A stretch of DNA of 64,000 nt from Pantoea eucrina (GCF_001691555.1 NZ_MAYN01000008.1:2092756-2156755); one strand, 5' to 3'. Counted from the stretch's first letter, positions 55,231 through 64,000 are shown. Notes: generated by a model not told the origin, from the sequence alone. A program made the numbers and translations.

Positions 55231-55962
55231 TTAGTTTAGGTGCTGAAAAGCACCGCTGAGGGGTTTTTGCAGCGGATAAGCGAGATCGCCATGCTTGCTG
55301 GTGCCTAAGCCAAGCGCCACCAGCGCCTCTATCATTTTCACCGCCGCGCTGACGCCATCGATCACCGGCATACCCAGCTCGCGGGTCAGATCCTGCGCCA
55401 GCGACGCCATACCGCCGCAACCGAGCACAATCGCACCGCTGTTATCCTCACGTTTTGCCTGAATGCAGCGCGCCCGGACTTTCTCCTGGGCCACGCCGCT
55501 GCCATCCTCCAGCGCCAGCACCGGCAGATCAATCGCGTGCAGCGCCGCACAGTGGTGCGTAAAGCCATACTGCTGCAGTAAATGGCGGGCGATCACCAGC
55601 GTGCGCGGCAGCGTGGTGACAATCGTAAAGCGCGTTGCCACCAGCGTGGCGGTATGCATTGCGGCTTCGGCAATGCCGATCACCGGACCGCTGGCCAGCT
55701 CGCGCGCTGCCAGCAAGCCAGGATCGCCAAAGCAGGCAATGACATGACCGCTGGCCCCCTGCGCTTCGCCGCGCTTAATCTGCTCCAGCACGCCGATCGC
55801 GGCTATCGCCTCATCAAAATGCCCCTCTATTGAGGGCACGCCCTGCTGCGGACAGACCGCCAGAATGTCCGTGCCCGGTGCCGCCACAGCGCGGGCGGCG
55901 GCCCCCATGGTTTCGGTCATTGCCAGACTGGTATTGGGGTTGATTACCTGAATCAGGCTCAT
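55231..55962 (-). CDS. hpxA: Allantoin racemase (Asp/Glu/hydantoin racemase family)
   Basis: 243 residues. Two cysteines act as the acid-base pair: IACFGDPGLLAARE (about residue 80) and VLGCGGMASLAQDL (about residue 180). IQVINPNTSLAMTETM starts the fold. It interconverts (R)- and (S)-allantoin so that both can feed the allantoinase. The ATG overlaps the hpxS stop by four bases. Confidence 0.92.
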   Translation of the reverse strand: MSLIQVINPNTSLAMTETMGAAARAVAAPGTDILAVCPQQGVPSIEGHFDEAIAAIGVLEQIKRGEAQGASGHVIACFGDPGLLAARELASGPVIGIAEAAMHTATLVATRFTIVTTLPRTLVIARHLLQQYGFTHHCAALHAIDLPVLALEDGSGVAQEKVRARCIQAKREDNSGAIVLGCGGMASLAQDLTRELGMPVIDGVSAAVKMIEALVALGLGTSKHGDLAYPLQKPLSGAFQHLN

Positions 55963-56681
55963 GATACGGCTCCTTTATGACCGGCAAATAACCGGCTGAA
56001 ATCGGGCAGCGTTTCACCGCTGCGCTCAAAGTGCAGGCTGGAAACAAGATGGTCGAAGTGGTGTGACAGCGCCTCAGTCAGCGCCGGCAGCGCCCGCTGG
56101 CGCAGCAGACTGACCAGCCTGTCGTGATGATCGCAGCGACAGCCGTGCTGCCACGGAGCCCCCCAGGCGGCGATGACCAGCGATGAGCGCTGAGTCAGGC
56201 GCGTAAGGATATCGGTCAGAACCTGATTGCCGGATATCGCCTGCAGCTGGATGTGAAATGCAGCGGAAAGGCGAATAGCGGCCGCGCCATCATTCTGCTC
56301 ATGCGCCTGCTGCTCCTGCGTAATAATTGCCTCCAGCGCCGCGAGGTGTGGCGATTGCAGATGCGCCAGTACCCCGGGCAGATTGGCACACTCCAGCATA
56401 CTGCGCGTGGCAAAGATATCGCGTGACTCCGCCACATCCGGCGTACTGACCTGTGCACCACGTCCGGGCGACAGCGTGATCATCTGCACCGCCGCGAGGC
56501 GCTGCAGCACTTTGCGAATGCCGGTACGGCTGACGCCAAACACCTCTGCCAGCGCCTCTTCAGGCAGCTTGCTGCCGGGCGGAAGCTGGTGCTCAACGAT
56601 GGCATTCAGTAATGCCTGGAAGATCGCTTCATCTTTTTCAAAGGGCACAGCGCGGGGCTTCACCCCGGATTCATGCTTCAT
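55959..56681 (-). CDS. hpxS: GntR/FCD-family regulator of allantoin genes
   Basis: 240 residues. N-terminal winged helix (PPGSKLPEEALAEVFGVSRT, GIRKVLQRLAAVQMI) and C-terminal FCD ligand domain (ATRSMLECANLPGVLAHLQ, SAAFHIQLQAISGN, DHHDRLVSLLRQRALPALTE). In Klebsiella HpxS binds two tandem sites at its own promoter and responds to allantoin; two matching sites lie directly upstream here. Starts behind CCGGAGCAGG and overlaps hpxA. Divergent from the permease gene. Confidence 0.9.
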   Translation of the reverse strand: MKHESGVKPRAVPFEKDEAIFQALLNAIVEHQLPPGSKLPEEALAEVFGVSRTGIRKVLQRLAAVQMITLSPGRGAQVSTPDVAESRDIFATRSMLECANLPGVLAHLQSPHLAALEAIITQEQQAHEQNDGAAAIRLSAAFHIQLQAISGNQVLTDILTRLTQRSSLVIAAWGAPWQHGCRCDHHDRLVSLLRQRALPALTEALSHHFDHLVSSLHFERSGETLPDFSRLFAGHKGAVS

Positions 56682-56712
56682 TACCTGCTCCGGAAAATAG
56701 CTGACTGCCAGA

Positions 56713-56750
56713 TATCGTATACATTGCTATCATTTTTTGTATACAAAAAA
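56713..56750. promoter_or_regulatory. Two GTATAC-centred operators between hpxS and the permease
   Basis: An 18-base perfect palindrome TTTTTTGTATACAAAAAA (56733-56750) and TATCGTATACATTG (56713-56726) have centres 22 bases apart. Both fit the GntR/FadR-type TNGTNNNACNA pattern and agree with the reported tandem HpxS sites of Klebsiella. Confidence 0.75.
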
Positions 56751-56757
56751 TCACTTC

Positions 56758-56773
56758 TGGCCTGGATCCTGCA
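56758..56773 (+). promoter_or_regulatory. Candidate sigma-54 promoter of the permease gene
   Basis: TGGCCTGGATCCTGCA keeps GG and GC at -24/-12 with TGGC and TGCA intact; three other positions differ from TGGCACRNNNNTTGCW. It lies 8 bases after the HpxS palindrome and 55 before the start codon. Confidence 0.4.
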
Positions 56774-56827
56774 GTACCTCTCTAAACGGTGAATATTTTC
56801 CCCATCATGGTGAGAGGAGCAGGTTTC

Positions 56828-58321
56828 ATGCCAATTCATACTGAAGTGACGCCGGCGCAGGCTGATGCCCGCGCGGCCTATAGCCCGCGTCTGTGTAATG
56901 AAGATCTGGCACCAACGCGCCAGCAGAACTGGACGTGGTACAACATCTTTTCTTTCTGGATGTCGGATGTGCACAGCATGGGCGGCTATGTGGTCGCCGC
57001 CAGCTTTTTTACGCTGGGACTGGCAAGCTGGCAGGTGCTGCTGTGTCTGCTGGCCGGGATCGGGATCGTGCAGCTCTGTGCGAATCTGGTAGCGAAACCC
57101 AGCCAGATGGCGGGCGTGCCCTATGCGGTGATCTGTCGTCAGGCGTTCGGCGTATTCGGCGCCAATATCCCGGCCGTGATCCGCGGGCTTATCGCCTTTG
57201 CCTGGTATGGCATTCAGACCTATCTGGCAGCGAATGCGCTGATGCTGGTGCTGCTGAAGTTTTTTCCGGCGCTCAATAGCATGACGCAAAGCAGCTGGCT
57301 GGGGCTGTCGCTGCTCGGCTGGTGCTGCTTTGGCATCATGTGGCTGCTGCAGGCGATGGTGTTCTGGCACGGTATGAATGCTATTAAGCGCTTTATCGAC
57401 GTGGCGGGTCCGGCGGTTTACGTCGTCATGGTGGCGCTGGCGGGCTGGATTGTATACAAAACCGGCCTGTCGGGTATTTCGTTTACGCTGGCCAGTAAAT
57501 CACTGAGTGCCGGCGAACAGACCTGGCAGATGATCACCGCCACCGCTCTGGTCGTCTCCTACTTTTCCGGGCCGCTGCTCAATTTTGGCGACTTTTCCCG
57601 TTACGGTAAAAACATGGGCGAAGTCCGTCGCGGCAACCGCTGGGGATTACCGTTTAATTTCCTGCTGTTCTCCGTGGTTACGGTAGTGATTGTCTCCGGC
57701 ACCCAGTCGCTGTTTGGCAGAATGATCACCGACCCGATTGAGACGGTGAGTATGGTGGGCAATGACCTGGCCGTGGCTATCGGCCTGCTGACGATGATCA
57801 CCGCCACCATTGGTATTAATATCGTGGCGAATTTTGTATCACCCGCCTTTGATTTCTCTAACTGCTCACCACAGAAGATCAGTTTCCGCACCGGCGGCAT
57901 GATCGCCGCAGTGGGCTCTGTGCTGCTGACGCCGTGGAATCTGTTTCAGTCACCTGAGCTTATCCACTATACGCTGGATGTGCTGGGCTCGTTTGTGGGC
58001 CCGCTGTTCGGTATCCTGATTGCGGATTTTTATCTGATTAAAGGCGGTAGCGTGAGCGTTGATGACCTGTTTAACGCCACGCCGCAGGGACGTTACTGGT
58101 ACCGCAACGGCTTTAATCCCAAAGCGATTGCGGCGCTGCTGCCGGCGGTCGGGATCTGCCTGACGATAAGTTTTATTCCGGCGCTGCATGCGGTAGCTAA
58201 CTTCAGCTGGTTTATTGGCGTGGCGCTGGGGGCAGGCTGCTATCGCTGGCTGGCGCGGGCAGAACGGGTCGTATCGGTCTCGTATCGTCCGGAAGCGACG
58301 CTGCAAAAAGAGGGTGTATAG
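56828..58321 (+). CDS. hpxC: NCS1-family allantoin/nucleobase permease
   Basis: 497-residue inner-membrane cation symporter with about 12 hydrophobic segments. NCS1 marks: CNEDLAPTRQQNWTWYNIFS, FWMSDVHSMGGYVVAASFFT, AGVPYAVICRQAFGVFGANI, FAWYGIQTYLAANAL, SGPLLNFGDFSRYGKNMGEV, NIVANFVSPAFDFSNCSPQK. Closest to PucI/PuuP-type allantoin permeases by context. Start at 56828 (MPIHTEVTP) with GGAGCAGG just ahead. The name follows the divergent hpxC-hpxSAB arrangement of Klebsiella and is less certain than the function class. Confidence 0.88.
   Translation: MPIHTEVTPAQADARAAYSPRLCNEDLAPTRQQNWTWYNIFSFWMSDVHSMGGYVVAASFFTLGLASWQVLLCLLAGIGIVQLCANLVAKPSQMAGVPYAVICRQAFGVFGANIPAVIRGLIAFAWYGIQTYLAANALMLVLLKFFPALNSMTQSSWLGLSLLGWCCFGIMWLLQAMVFWHGMNAIKRFIDVAGPAVYVVMVALAGWIVYKTGLSGISFTLASKSLSAGEQTWQMITATALVVSYFSGPLLNFGDFSRYGKNMGEVRRGNRWGLPFNFLLFSVVTVVIVSGTQSLFGRMITDPIETVSMVGNDLAVAIGLLTMITATIGINIVANFVSPAFDFSNCSPQKISFRTGGMIAAVGSVLLTPWNLFQSPELIHYTLDVLGSFVGPLFGILIADFYLIKGGSVSVDDLFNATPQGRYWYRNGFNPKAIAALLPAVGICLTISFIPALHAVANFSWFIGVALGAGCYRWLARAERVVSVSYRPEATLQKEGV
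57450..57461 (+). promoter_or_regulatory. Operator-like site inside the permease gene
   Basis: TTGTATACAAAA inside the coding sequence repeats the core of the HpxS palindrome (56738-56749) base for base, about 0.7 kb downstream. A possible auxiliary operator for looping, or chance. Confidence 0.3.
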
Positions 58322-58343
58322 TGCTGGCTGAATAGCAGACAGC

Positions 58344-58375
58344 AAAAAGCCGATTCATTTCTGAATCGGCTTTTT
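58344..58375. terminator. Bidirectional terminator between the permease gene and aspV
   Basis: AAAAAGCCGATTCA/TGAATCGGCTTTTT, 14-base perfect arms with a four-base loop; A and T tracts serve both strands. Confidence 0.93.
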
Positions 58376-58383
58376 AAATAGAT

Positions 58384-58460
58384 TGGCGGAACGGACGGGG
58401 CTCGAACCCGCGACCCCCTGCGTGACAGGCAGGTATTCTAACCAACTGAACTACCGCTCC
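58384..58460 (-). tRNA. aspV: tRNA-Asp (anticodon GTC)
   Basis: 77-base tRNA with encoded CCA: acceptor GGAGCGG, anticodon arm CCTGCCTGTCACGCAGG with GTC, T-arm GGGTTCGAGCCCC. Next to dnaQ as in E. coli aspV, a common island site. The accessory DNA at 31.7-58.3 kb lies on its 3' side. Confidence 0.97.
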
Positions 58461-58490
58461 GCGCTTTGTTCCCCGTCGGGAACGAGGCGC

Positions 58491-58519
58491 ATATTAATGG
58501 CAGCCCCCTCCCCCGTCAA
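58491..58519 (-). promoter_or_regulatory. aspV promoter
   Basis: Minus strand TTGACG (58519-58514), 17-base spacer, TAATAT (58496-58491), then the GC-rich discriminator GCGCCTC of a stable RNA promoter. Confidence 0.8.
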
Positions 58520-58593
58520 CGCTTTTTATATCAAAATGACACGTTTGCCGCTTTTTTCAGCTCGCCGCTGTTTTTAGCAGCAAAATCAGTGCA

Positions 58594-59325
58594 TCAGACG
58601 CGCCACAGACAGCTGCCACCTTTTTTTGTAACCAGATCGAGGCGGCTTTCGTGCGCCATGACTTCTTCATCACTGGCATTAATCACGCGCAGGCCTGAAC
58701 CGGGACGGCTGATACGCTGAATATGCTCCCCTTCAGCCTGATTACGCTGGTCGCCCTCCATGGAAAATGCCAGCGACGTCTGGCCGCCGGTCATAGTCAG
58801 GAAGACTTCCGCCAGAATTTCGGCATCCAGCAGTGCGCCATGTAGCGTACGTTTGCTGTTGTCGATTTCATAACGGTTGCACAACGCATCCAGGCTATTA
58901 CGCTTGCCCGGAAACATTTTACGCGCCATCGCCAGGCTGTCGGTGATTTTGCAAAAGCTTTCAGTTTTGCCGATATCACGCTGCAGCATGCCAAACTCAT
59001 AGTCCATAAAGCCGATATCAAACGAGGCGTTATGGATCACCAGCTCCGCTCCGCGAATATAGTCGAGAAACTCATCGGCTATCTGCGCAAAGGTGGGCTT
59101 GTCGGCCAGAAACTCATCGGCGATGCCGTGAACACCAAACGCTTCCGGGTCCACCAGCCGGTCGGGCCTGAGATACATATGGAAGTTGTTGCCGGTCAGG
59201 CGACGGTTGATAACTTCAACCGCACCGATTTCAATGATGCGATGCCCCTCATAATGTACCCCGATCATGTTCATGCCGGTGGTTTCAGTATCAAGGACAA
59301 TCTGGCGGTTATTTGCAGTGATCAT
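58594..59325 (-). CDS. dnaQ: DNA polymerase III epsilon subunit (proofreading exonuclease)
   Basis: 243 residues as in E. coli. DEDDh exonuclease: Exo I VLDTETTGMN (Asp, Glu), Exo II LVIHNASFDIGFMDYE, Exo III HGALLDAEILAE. The C-terminal Gln/Glu linker and the LDLVTKKGGSCLWRV tail that binds the polymerase are present. Divergent from rnhA over a 53-base gap, as in E. coli. Confidence 0.97.
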   Translation of the reverse strand: MITANNRQIVLDTETTGMNMIGVHYEGHRIIEIGAVEVINRRLTGNNFHMYLRPDRLVDPEAFGVHGIADEFLADKPTFAQIADEFLDYIRGAELVIHNASFDIGFMDYEFGMLQRDIGKTESFCKITDSLAMARKMFPGKRNSLDALCNRYEIDNSKRTLHGALLDAEILAEVFLTMTGGQTSLAFSMEGDQRNQAEGEHIQRISRPGSGLRVINASDEEVMAHESRLDLVTKKGGSCLWRV

Positions 59326-59378
59326 AGGGCTCGTTTTGTGTCAGACTTGGCGTTTTTTCAGAGGGAAGTCTACCAGAG

Positions 59379-59846
59379 ATGCGCAAACAGGTAGAAATTT
59401 TCACCGACGGTTCCTGCCTCGGCAATCCGGGACCGGGCGGCTATGGGGCTATTGTACGTTATCGCGAGCATGAAAAGTTATTCAGCGCGGGTTACCGACT
59501 CACCACCAATAACCGCATGGAGCTGATGGCGGCCATCGTCGCATTAGAGGCGCTGACGCAGCCGTGCGACGTGGTCATCAGCACAGACAGCCAGTATGTC
59601 CGCCAGGGCATTACCAGCTGGATCCATAACTGGAAAAAGCGCGGCTGGAAAACCGCTGATAAAAAGCCGGTTAAGAATGTCGATCTGTGGCAGCGTCTGG
59701 ATACGGCACTCAGCACCCATACCATTAAGTGGGAGTGGGTGAAAGGACATGCCGGCCATCCTGAGAACGAACGCTGTGACGAACTGGCGCGCAGCGCTGC
59801 CGGTCATCCGGCGCTGGAGGACATTGGCTATCAGGTTGCATCCTGA
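59379..59846 (+). CDS. rnhA: Ribonuclease HI
   Basis: Cuts RNA in RNA-DNA hybrids. 155 residues. Active-site acids in [20 protein letters not shown] (Asp10), NRMELMAAI (Glu48), [12 protein letters not shown] (Asp70) and the [15 protein letters not shown]is/Asp pair. The 3' end overlaps the convergent yafS gene by 16 bases. Confidence 0.97.
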   Translation: MRKQVEIFTDGSCLGNPGPGGYGAIVRYREHEKLFSAGYRLTTNNRMELMAAIVALEALTQPCDVVISTDSQYVRQGITSWIHNWKKRGWKTADKKPVKNVDLWQRLDTALSTHTIKWEWVKGHAGHPENERCDELARSAAGHPALEDIGYQVAS

Positions 59847-60565
59847 TCCTGTGTTTCCCGAAACTGGCGCGTAGCATTCACCACCGGACGCAGCTGCGCA
59901 CTGCTGCGCGCCGTTTTCATTTTAGCAGGCGTAAGCGGGAACGTGCGCTTGCGGGCAACCACAATGTTCAGACACCCCAGAGCCGGGAGATGCGCACTGA
60001 TCATTCTGCCGCCCTGCCGGTGCCACGGCACGACCTGAAAACGCGTGCGGTACACCACTTCATAATTCAGCAGACTCAGCCAGTCCAGCAGACGCACCTG
60101 ACTGAACATCCTGCTGTTCCAGGGCGCTCGCCGGCTCAGACCCGGAACCGCTTTTCCGATCCCCAGCAGGCTGAATGGATTGAAGCCGCTGATAATCAGC
60201 CAGCCATCATCAATCAGCACTCTGTCTACTTCGCGTAAAACGCGGTGCGGATCCTGTTCCCATGCCAGCGTGTGCGCCAGCAGGCAGGCATCAATTGATT
60301 TAGACTCAAACGGCAGCTGAGAGACGCTGGCGATCACCTGCAGTGCGTCGCCCTCACTGCCAACATTGACCTGATGAGATATGGCACACTGACGGGTATC
60401 GATTTCTGCGCTCAGGCTGCCAATTTTTAGCATATGGAAGCCATAAAGCCTCGTCAGCCAGGGCTGCAGCTGCTGGGTTAACGCATCGCGAAAGTACTCT
60501 CCCCAGGGCATATCGTTCCAGGTGCGCGGCGCGGTCAGGATCTGGCGTGTTTTCGCTGGCTTCAT
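59831..60565 (-). CDS. yafS: SAM-dependent methyltransferase-like protein YafS
   Basis: 244 residues, E. coli YafS relative of unknown substrate. Class I methyltransferase core: [80 protein letters not shown]. The SAM-binding glycine motif is not well kept. Convergent with rnhA, divergent from gloB. Confidence 0.92.
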   Translation of the reverse strand: MKPAKTRQILTAPRTWNDMPWGEYFRDALTQQLQPWLTRLYGFHMLKIGSLSAEIDTRQCAISHQVNVGSEGDALQVIASVSQLPFESKSIDACLLAHTLAWEQDPHRVLREVDRVLIDDGWLIISGFNPFSLLGIGKAVPGLSRRAPWNSRMFSQVRLLDWLSLLNYEVVYRTRFQVVPWHRQGGRMISAHLPALGCLNIVVARKRTFPLTPAKMKTARSSAQLRPVVNATRQFRETQDQDAT

Positions 60566-60604
60566 GCTCTACCATCTTCCTTTAAGACAACCAGAGAGGT
60601 GTTT

Positions 60605-61360
60605 ATGAATCTTACCAGTATTCCCGCATTAACGGATAACTACATCTGGACGCTGACCGATGACGCCGGCAACTGCCTGATTGTTGACCCTGGTGAAGCC
60701 CGGCCGCTGATTGAAAAAATCGAAGCCAACCGCTGGACGCCGGTTGCTGTCCTGCTGACGCATCATCATCAGGACCACACCGGCGGAGTTGCTGAACTGC
60801 TGCAACGCTATCCGCAGCTTGAGGTTTACGGACCACAGGAAACGGCAGCCAAAGGTGCACAGCATATTGTGCAGGAAGGTGAGTCAGTGACGCTTCTGGG
60901 CATGCCTTTTCAGGTCATCGCCACGCCAGGTCACACTTTAGGACATATCTCATATTACAGCGAACCTTATCTTTTCTGTGGCGACACAATGTTTTCAGGT
61001 GGCTGCGGACGCCTTTTCGAAGGCACAGCTGAACAGATGTTTGATTCTTTTCAAAAGCTTAATGAATTACCTGCCGATACGCTTATCTGCTGCGCACATG
61101 AATATACTTTATCTAACATGAAGTTTGCTGCTGCAATTTTACCCCATGATCCGAAAATTCTGGCCAGATATCAGGAAATTAAGGATTTACGGGCGGAAAA
61201 TCGCACTACTTTACCGACAAAACTGGCGCTGGAACGTGAGATAAATTTATTTTTACGTACACAAGATGCTGATTTACAAAAAGCTTTAGCAATTAATGTG
61301 GAATCTGCCCCGTTATGGCAGACTTTTGCTGAATTGCGTAATAAGAAAGACCAATTTTAA
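60605..61360 (+). CDS. gloB: Hydroxyacylglutathione hydrolase (glyoxalase II)
   Basis: Hydrolyses S-lactoylglutathione, the second step of methylglyoxal detoxification. 251 residues as in E. coli. Metallo-beta-lactamase fold with [16 protein letters not shown] (THxHxDH), [29 protein letters not shown] and [10 protein letters not shown]. Start at 60605 (MNLTSIPAL) behind GAGAGG; a GTG six bases earlier is less likely. Confidence 0.96.
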   Translation: MNLTSIPALTDNYIWTLTDDAGNCLIVDPGEARPLIEKIEANRWTPVAVLLTHHHQDHTGGVAELLQRYPQLEVYGPQETAAKGAQHIVQEGESVTLLGMPFQVIATPGHTLGHISYYSEPYLFCGDTMFSGGCGRLFEGTAEQMFDSFQKLNELPADTLICCAHEYTLSNMKFAAAILPHDPKILARYQEIKDLRAENRTTLPTKLALEREINLFLRTQDADLQKALAINVESAPLWQTFAELRNKKDQF

Positions 61361-61431
61361 TTTTTTGGGTTGTGTTGTGCCGGTACGTCACGTATAGTTG
61401 CTCGTCTTTTAAGCGAACTACTGACACACAC

Positions 61432-62811
61432 ATGAAGGCTAAAGCGATATTATTACTCGCCTCAGTCTTGCTGGTCGGATGTCAGGCCTCACGGAATGAT
61501 GCCAATATCCCCGCTCAGCATGCACAGAGCCTGTCTTCAGCTGGTCAAGGTGAAAATGGAAAGTACGGAAATCGCTTGTTGTCGCCGCGCTGGCAAGATG
61601 ATGGAACCAGCCTCGCAGAAGACACCGATCTCTGGAATCTCATTAGTGACGAGTTGAAGATGGGGATCCCGGAAAATGCCCGGATCCGCGAACAGAAAAC
61701 AAAGTTTTTAAAAAATAAGAGCTATCTCCACGATGTAACATTACGGGCAGAGCCGTACATGTACTGGATTGTCGAGCAGATACAGAAACGTAAAATGCCG
61801 ATGGAACTGGTACTGCTACCCATAGTGGAGAGCGCTTTTGACCCTCACGCAACCTCCTCCGCCAACGCCGCAGGCATCTGGCAGATTGTTGCGCAAACGG
61901 GCAAAAATTATGGTCTGAAACAGAACCGCTGGTATGACGGACGCCGTGATGTGGTGGCCTCAACCAAAGTAGCACTGGATATGATGCAGCGTTTGAACCA
62001 AATGTTTGATGGCGACTGGCTACTGACCGTAGCAGCCTATAACAGCGGTGAAGGGCGCGTGTTGAAAGCGATGAAGCAGAATAAGGCACGCGGTAAGCCG
62101 ACTGACTTCTGGCATTTATCACTGCCGCGCGAAACAACCATTTATGTCCCGAAAATGCTGGCTTTAAGCGAACTGCTTAAGAATAACAAGCGTTACGGTA
62201 TTAAACTGCCCACTCCTAACGAAAGCCGCGCGCTGGCGCGTGTGGAAGTAGGACAGCAGATGCAGTTAACCCAGGCTGCAGAGATGGCGGGCATGTCACT
62301 CAGTAAACTGAAGACATTTAACGCCGGGTACAAAAATGGCACGACTGCGCCAAATGGACCGCACTACATCATGGTGCCTAAGTCCAACGTGGCAAAGTTG
62401 CGTAACTCTCTGGCCTCCGGAGATATCGCCTCCGTGCAGCCCGTTGAACTGGCTAAAGCCAGCGCAGCCGGTAACAGCTATACCGTACGTAAAGGCGACA
62501 CGCTATCCGGTATCGCCAGTAAGCTGGGCGTCAGCATGAGCTCGCTGAAACAGCAGAACAATCTGCGCAGTGCAGCAGTCCGTATCGGTCAGACCCTCAC
62601 GGTTAGCGGTACGACAGCGGCCTCGCAGCTGGCAGATAACGGCAACAGCATCACCTACCGCGTTCGTAAGGGTGATTCTTTTGCCAGTATTGCAAAACGT
62701 CACGGTGTAAATACGCAGGACGTAATGCGCTGGAACAGCGACGCGAAGGATATACAGCCGGGTGATAAGCTCACTCTGTTTGTTAAGAATAGCGCAACGC
62801 CAGATACCTGA
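61432..62811 (+). CDS. mltD: Membrane-bound lytic transglycosylase D
   Basis: 459-residue outer-membrane lipoprotein (lipobox LLVGC at residues 12-16) that cleaves peptidoglycan. Catalytic Glu in LLPIVESAFDPHATSSANAA, followed by GIWQIVAQTGKNYGL and TVAAYNSGEGRV. Two C-terminal LysM repeats (YTVRKGDTLSGIASKLGVSM and YRVRKGDSFASIAKRHGVNT) bind peptidoglycan. The start at 61432 fits the signal peptide. Follows gloB as in E. coli. Confidence 0.95.
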   Translation: MKAKAILLLASVLLVGCQASRNDANIPAQHAQSLSSAGQGENGKYGNRLLSPRWQDDGTSLAEDTDLWNLISDELKMGIPENARIREQKTKFLKNKSYLHDVTLRAEPYMYWIVEQIQKRKMPMELVLLPIVESAFDPHATSSANAAGIWQIVAQTGKNYGLKQNRWYDGRRDVVASTKVALDMMQRLNQMFDGDWLLTVAAYNSGEGRVLKAMKQNKARGKPTDFWHLSLPRETTIYVPKMLALSELLKNNKRYGIKLPTPNESRALARVEVGQQMQLTQAAEMAGMSLSKLKTFNAGYKNGTTAPNGPHYIMVPKSNVAKLRNSLASGDIASVQPVELAKASAAGNSYTVRKGDTLSGIASKLGVSMSSLKQQNNLRSAAVRIGQTLTVSGTTAASQLADNGNSITYRVRKGDSFASIAKRHGVNTQDVMRWNSDAKDIQPGDKLTLFVKNSATPDT

Positions 62812-62820
62812 TGCATTGAA

Positions 62821-62846
62821 AAGGCTGACATTTGTCAGCCTTTTTT
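62821..62846 (+). terminator. mltD terminator
   Basis: AAGGCTGACA/TGTCAGCCTT stem with a two-base loop, then a T run, 10 bases after the mltD stop. Confidence 0.9.
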
Positions 62847-62918
62847 CTTTATCAGCACCGCACTATTTATAGCAGTGCCCGCCAGATCAGCGCGTCTTAT
62901 CATCACAGAAAGGTGCGT

Positions 62919-63719
62919 TTAACGTGCAACAGTAACGGGACTGAATTCTACCAGTAACGGGTTGTGATCGGAGGCCCGGGTAACCAGCACCGCTGCTTCA
63001 CTGACCTTCATATCCCGGTAAAAGACAAAGTCGAGCGGCCGGCCAAACGCTTTACGCCGGTGATCGTCTGTAAACGTCACTTCACGCAGAGACATAGCGC
63101 GCGCAAAGCGATAAAGCGCGTTCATGCGTTGACGACTCCATGCATTGAAATCCCCTGCCATTATCACCGGGCCACGGTGATGCTGGATCTGCTCCCCTAT
63201 GGGCCCCAGCTGCTTACTGTAGACGTCCACACCCAGACTGAAATTGACCGCATGGATGTTCACTACCATCAGCATATCGCCGGTTGGCAGAGGGTATGCG
63301 GTGACCAGCGCAGATTTTGCCAGCCGCAGCAGCGGCTCGCGCTCGCGCAGCGGGCAGCAATAGACCGGATGCGCAGAGGCCAGCGTCATCACCCCTGAGG
63401 GGTGCTGAGGCAGAACAAAAGCGGGTACCTGATCGGCTGCCAGATAGTTACTGGTGGCAAACCGGATCAGTTCAGGCGTGGTTTGTGCTTCCTGCAGGAG
63501 CACCAGATGGGCGTCGCGACCAAAACCCTGCAAGACCGACATCCAGTCAGCACGCTGCTGTTTGAAGATATTCCATACCAGCACCCGCAAGGTGGGATCG
63601 GCCGGCAGCGGCTCCCCCGGCGGCAGGCCCTGACCAAGATGCAGCATAGCGCCCGGCGGAAAAATTCTCTCCGCTGGCTGGCCTGCTATATAGCGCATTG
63701 CATAGGTTTTCTTTCGCAC
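62919..63719 (-). CDS. yafD: Endonuclease/exonuclease/phosphatase-family protein YafD
   Basis: 266 residues as in E. coli YafD, whose biochemical role is not established. EEP-fold motifs: [15 protein letters not shown] (metal Asn), [12 protein letters not shown] (Glu), [20 protein letters not shown] (Asp, Asn), GRPLDFVFY and [12 protein letters not shown] (Asp, His). Start [20 protein letters not shown] is conserved. Confidence 0.93.
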   Translation of the reverse strand: MRKKTYAMRYIAGQPAERIFPPGAMLHLGQGLPPGEPLPADPTLRVLVWNIFKQQRADWMSVLQGFGRDAHLVLLQEAQTTPELIRFATSNYLAADQVPAFVLPQHPSGVMTLASAHPVYCCPLREREPLLRLAKSALVTAYPLPTGDMLMVVNIHAVNFSLGVDVYSKQLGPIGEQIQHHRGPVIMAGDFNAWSRQRMNALYRFARAMSLREVTFTDDHRRKAFGRPLDFVFYRDMKVSEAAVLVTRASDHNPLLVEFSPVTVAR

Positions 63720-63860
63720 TTTACCGCCTGGCTGATAACAACAAAGAGTTCACACTGACTGTTATAGGGATTTTAGCGCGGGGTTTCAATTCGTGGTATC
63801 GAATGTCGGAATTCGCCTCACAGCAATGCGTCAGAATGCCGGAGGATAAAAAGGGAAAAT

Positions 63861-63891
63861 GAAAAAGCCCTGACTTTAACAGTCAGGGCTT
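63861..63891 (-). terminator. Terminator after aspU
   Basis: AAGCCCTGACT/AGTCAGGGCTT stem with TTAAC loop, ending in a run of T on the minus strand. It probably ends the ribosomal RNA operon transcript. Confidence 0.88.
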
Positions 63892-63901
63892 CTCAATATA
63901 G

Positions 63902-63978
63902 TGGCGGAACGGACGGGGCTCGAACCCGCGACCCCCTGCGTGACAGGCAGGTATTCTAACCAACTGAACTACCGCTCC
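63902..63978 (-). tRNA. aspU: tRNA-Asp (anticodon GTC), distal to an rRNA operon
   Basis: 77 bases, identical to aspV. By synteny with E. coli it is the last gene of an rRNA operon (rrnH position), read on the minus strand; the rRNA genes would lie beyond 64000. The dkgB and yafC genes that separate aspU from yafD in E. coli are missing. Confidence 0.95.
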
Positions 63979-64000
63979 ACCGATTCTTTACTGCCCTCAG

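Overview
The window reads as chromosomal DNA of an enterobacterium, most likely an Erwiniaceae member such as Pantoea or Mixta (inference from protein similarity recalled by eye; no search was run). Two blocks follow the gene order of E. coli at 5-6 min, inverted: thrW-(insert)-proA-proB-phoE-crl-frsA-gpt-pepD-dinB-yafK-yafJ-gmhA-fadE-yafV (about 9.6-31.7 kb) and aspV-dnaQ-rnhA-yafS-gloB-mltD-yafD-aspU (58.4-64 kb). The tRNA-Asp at the right edge should be the distal end of a ribosomal RNA operon lying beyond the window.

Accessory DNA fills the rest. 1-9.5 kb holds the 3' end of a chemoreceptor gene, the serine transporter sdaC, a glycosyltransferase-flippase-glycosyltransferase operon, and an orphan flagellin with an exact sigma-28 promoter and an enlarged variable region. 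Between thrW and proA (9.8-14.6 kb) sits a compact phage-derived cassette: CI-type repressor, a 92-aa unknown gene behind a structured leader, endolysin, holin, Rz/Rz1 spanins and a tail-spike-like polysaccharide lyase. It has no integrase, replication, capsid or other tail genes. Six copies of an operator-like repeat flank the repressor gene. This is the best candidate for an undescribed or domesticated system here.

After fadE comes methionine-salvage DNA: a short MtnK-like protein that has lost the kinase catalytic segment, the methionine aminotransferase mtnE/ybdL and omega-amidase yafV. From 31.7 to 58.3 kb, in the interval between yafV and aspV, lie an orphan Wza-like exporter, an acyl-reductase-like SDR, a GNAT acetyltransferase, an RND pump without an adaptor, an AdeRS-like two-component system, katG and a large purine/allantoin nitrogen cluster.

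That cluster covers racemization of allantoin (hpxA), allantoinase (puuE), allantoate amidohydrolase (hpxK), ureidoglycine-glyoxylate aminotransferase (hpxJ), oxalurate/oxamate breakdown (hpxWXYZ), the two steps before allantoin (hpxT, hpxQ), an amino-acid-type ABC importer, an NCS1 permease, and two regulators (RpiR-type HpxU, GntR-type HpxS). I find sigma-54 promoter matches before the ABC operon, before hpxW and, more weakly, before the permease, with NtrC-like sites near the first. A pair of GTATAC-centred operators lies between hpxS and the permease, with a third copy inside the permease gene. Together these suggest nitrogen-limitation control plus allantoin-specific control.
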